From assembly GCA_937907555.1 (NCBI GenBank), contig CALEST010000200.1, positions 1 through 14,520 on the forward strand: DNA of 14,520 nt. Reading direction: 5' to 3'. A model generated the notes under the pieces. It was not told the origin of the DNA. It worked only from the letters and a program-made list of their open reading frames with translations, and ran no database searches. The position numbers and the translations under genes were made by a program. This document shows, one piece after another, positions 14,238 through 14,520 of the stretch. Numbering within the stretch: the stretch's first letter is position 1; every line of letters starts with the position of its first letter. This stretch comes from an uncultured Sediminibacterium sp. Its GTDB lineage: Bacteria; Bacteroidota; Bacteroidia; Chitinophagales; Chitinophagaceae.

Positions 14238-14520
14238 ATGCCTACAATACAACAATTAGTTAGAAAAGGCCGCGAAATTATCAGGGCTAAGAGTAAGTCT
14301 AGAGCTTTGGATGCTTGTCCTCAGCGTCGTGGTGTATGTACTCGTGTATATACTACTACTCCTAAAAAACCAAACTCTGCTTTGCGTAAAGTAGCGAAAG
14401 TGCGTTTGACCAATAAAGTTGAGGTTATCGCCTATATTCCGGGTGAAGGACACAACCTGCAGGAGCACTCAATTGTACTTATCCGTGGTGGTCGTGTTAA
14501 AGACTTACCGGGTGTACGTT
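14238..14520 (+). CDS. rpsL: 30S ribosomal protein S12 (partial, 5' part)
   Basis: S12 sits at the decoding centre of the small subunit and helps control accuracy. The first 94 residues are present, of about 125 expected; the gene runs off the window. It begins [13 protein letters not shown] and carries the invariant [33 protein letters not shown] (28-59) and [26 protein letters not shown] (69-94). Lys43, Lys44 and Lys88 (counting Met1), positions where changes cause streptomycin resistance in other bacteria, are the ordinary residues. Asp89 is the position beta-methylthiolated by RimO in other species. The start ATG follows a TTTATA leader without a Shine-Dalgarno sequence, common in this phylum. 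It is divergent from the T9SS protein gene across a 188-bp gap. Confidence 0.98.
   Translation, partial: MPTIQQLVRKGREIIRAKSKSRALDACPQRRGVCTRVYTTTPKKPNSALRKVAKVRLTNKVEVIAYIPGEGHNLQEHSIVLIRGGRVKDLPGVR

Noticed and set aside
14256..14468. 70-codon minus-strand frame near the window end
   Set aside because: It is antisense to rpsL, whose S12 sequence is unmistakable.
1..14520. CRISPR arrays, insertion sequences, integrases, tRNA or rRNA genes, toxin-antitoxin or defence modules
   Set aside because: No repeat-spacer pattern, transposase or integrase motif, cloverleaf or defence domain was found by reading both strands.

Overview
The window looks like ordinary core chromosome from a Bacteroidota bacterium, most likely of the class Chitinophagia (the rank is inference). 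Four things point this way. A large secreted protein carries a type IX secretion (T9SS) C-terminal sorting tail. A GLPGLI-like periplasmic protein is present. YidC has the Bacteroidota layout of an N-terminal anchor, a large periplasmic domain and a basic tail. Several genes are preceded by the Bacteroidota -7 promoter box TAnnTTTG, and Shine-Dalgarno sequences are mostly weak or absent.

Layout. Positions 1-74 hold the last codons of an unidentified gene, followed by a hairpin. At 193-573 is a small exported protein resembling the periplasmic half of ExbD/TolR. It converges, with overlapping stop codons, on a DUF4407 membrane/coiled-coil protein (570-1532, minus). yidC (1659-3497) and a GLPGLI-like gene (3502-4137) form a tight pair. 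They converge on a small secreted protein of unknown function (4153-4500, minus) whose promoter lies almost on its start codon. Divergent from that gene is a co-directional run: a cytoplasmic TPR protein (4639-6060), a phosphosulfolactate synthase (ComA-like) enzyme (6095-6859) and shikimate dehydrogenase aroE (6861-7595). These converge on a three-gene minus-strand operon: an unrecognised 210-aa protein, RdgB-type NTP pyrophosphatase and a hotdog-fold thioesterase (9314 down to 7624). Next come ilvE (9387-10451), a strong hairpin terminator, and the 1160-aa T9SS cargo protein (10567-14049, minus). The window ends inside rpsL (from 14238), which has a textbook Bacteroidota promoter.

The genes do not form one pathway. 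They combine housekeeping functions (protein insertion, ribosome, nucleotide sanitation, aromatic and branched-chain amino acid synthesis) with envelope and secreted proteins of unknown role. I see no mobile element, CRISPR array, tRNA or rRNA, and no gene-free stretch over 300 bp; the longest gap is about 190 bp before rpsL. No clearly new multi-gene system is visible. The items most worth a second look are the ComA homologue outside methanogens, the ExbD-like orphan facing DUF4407, the unidentified protein in the rdgB operon, and small promoter and palindrome signals.
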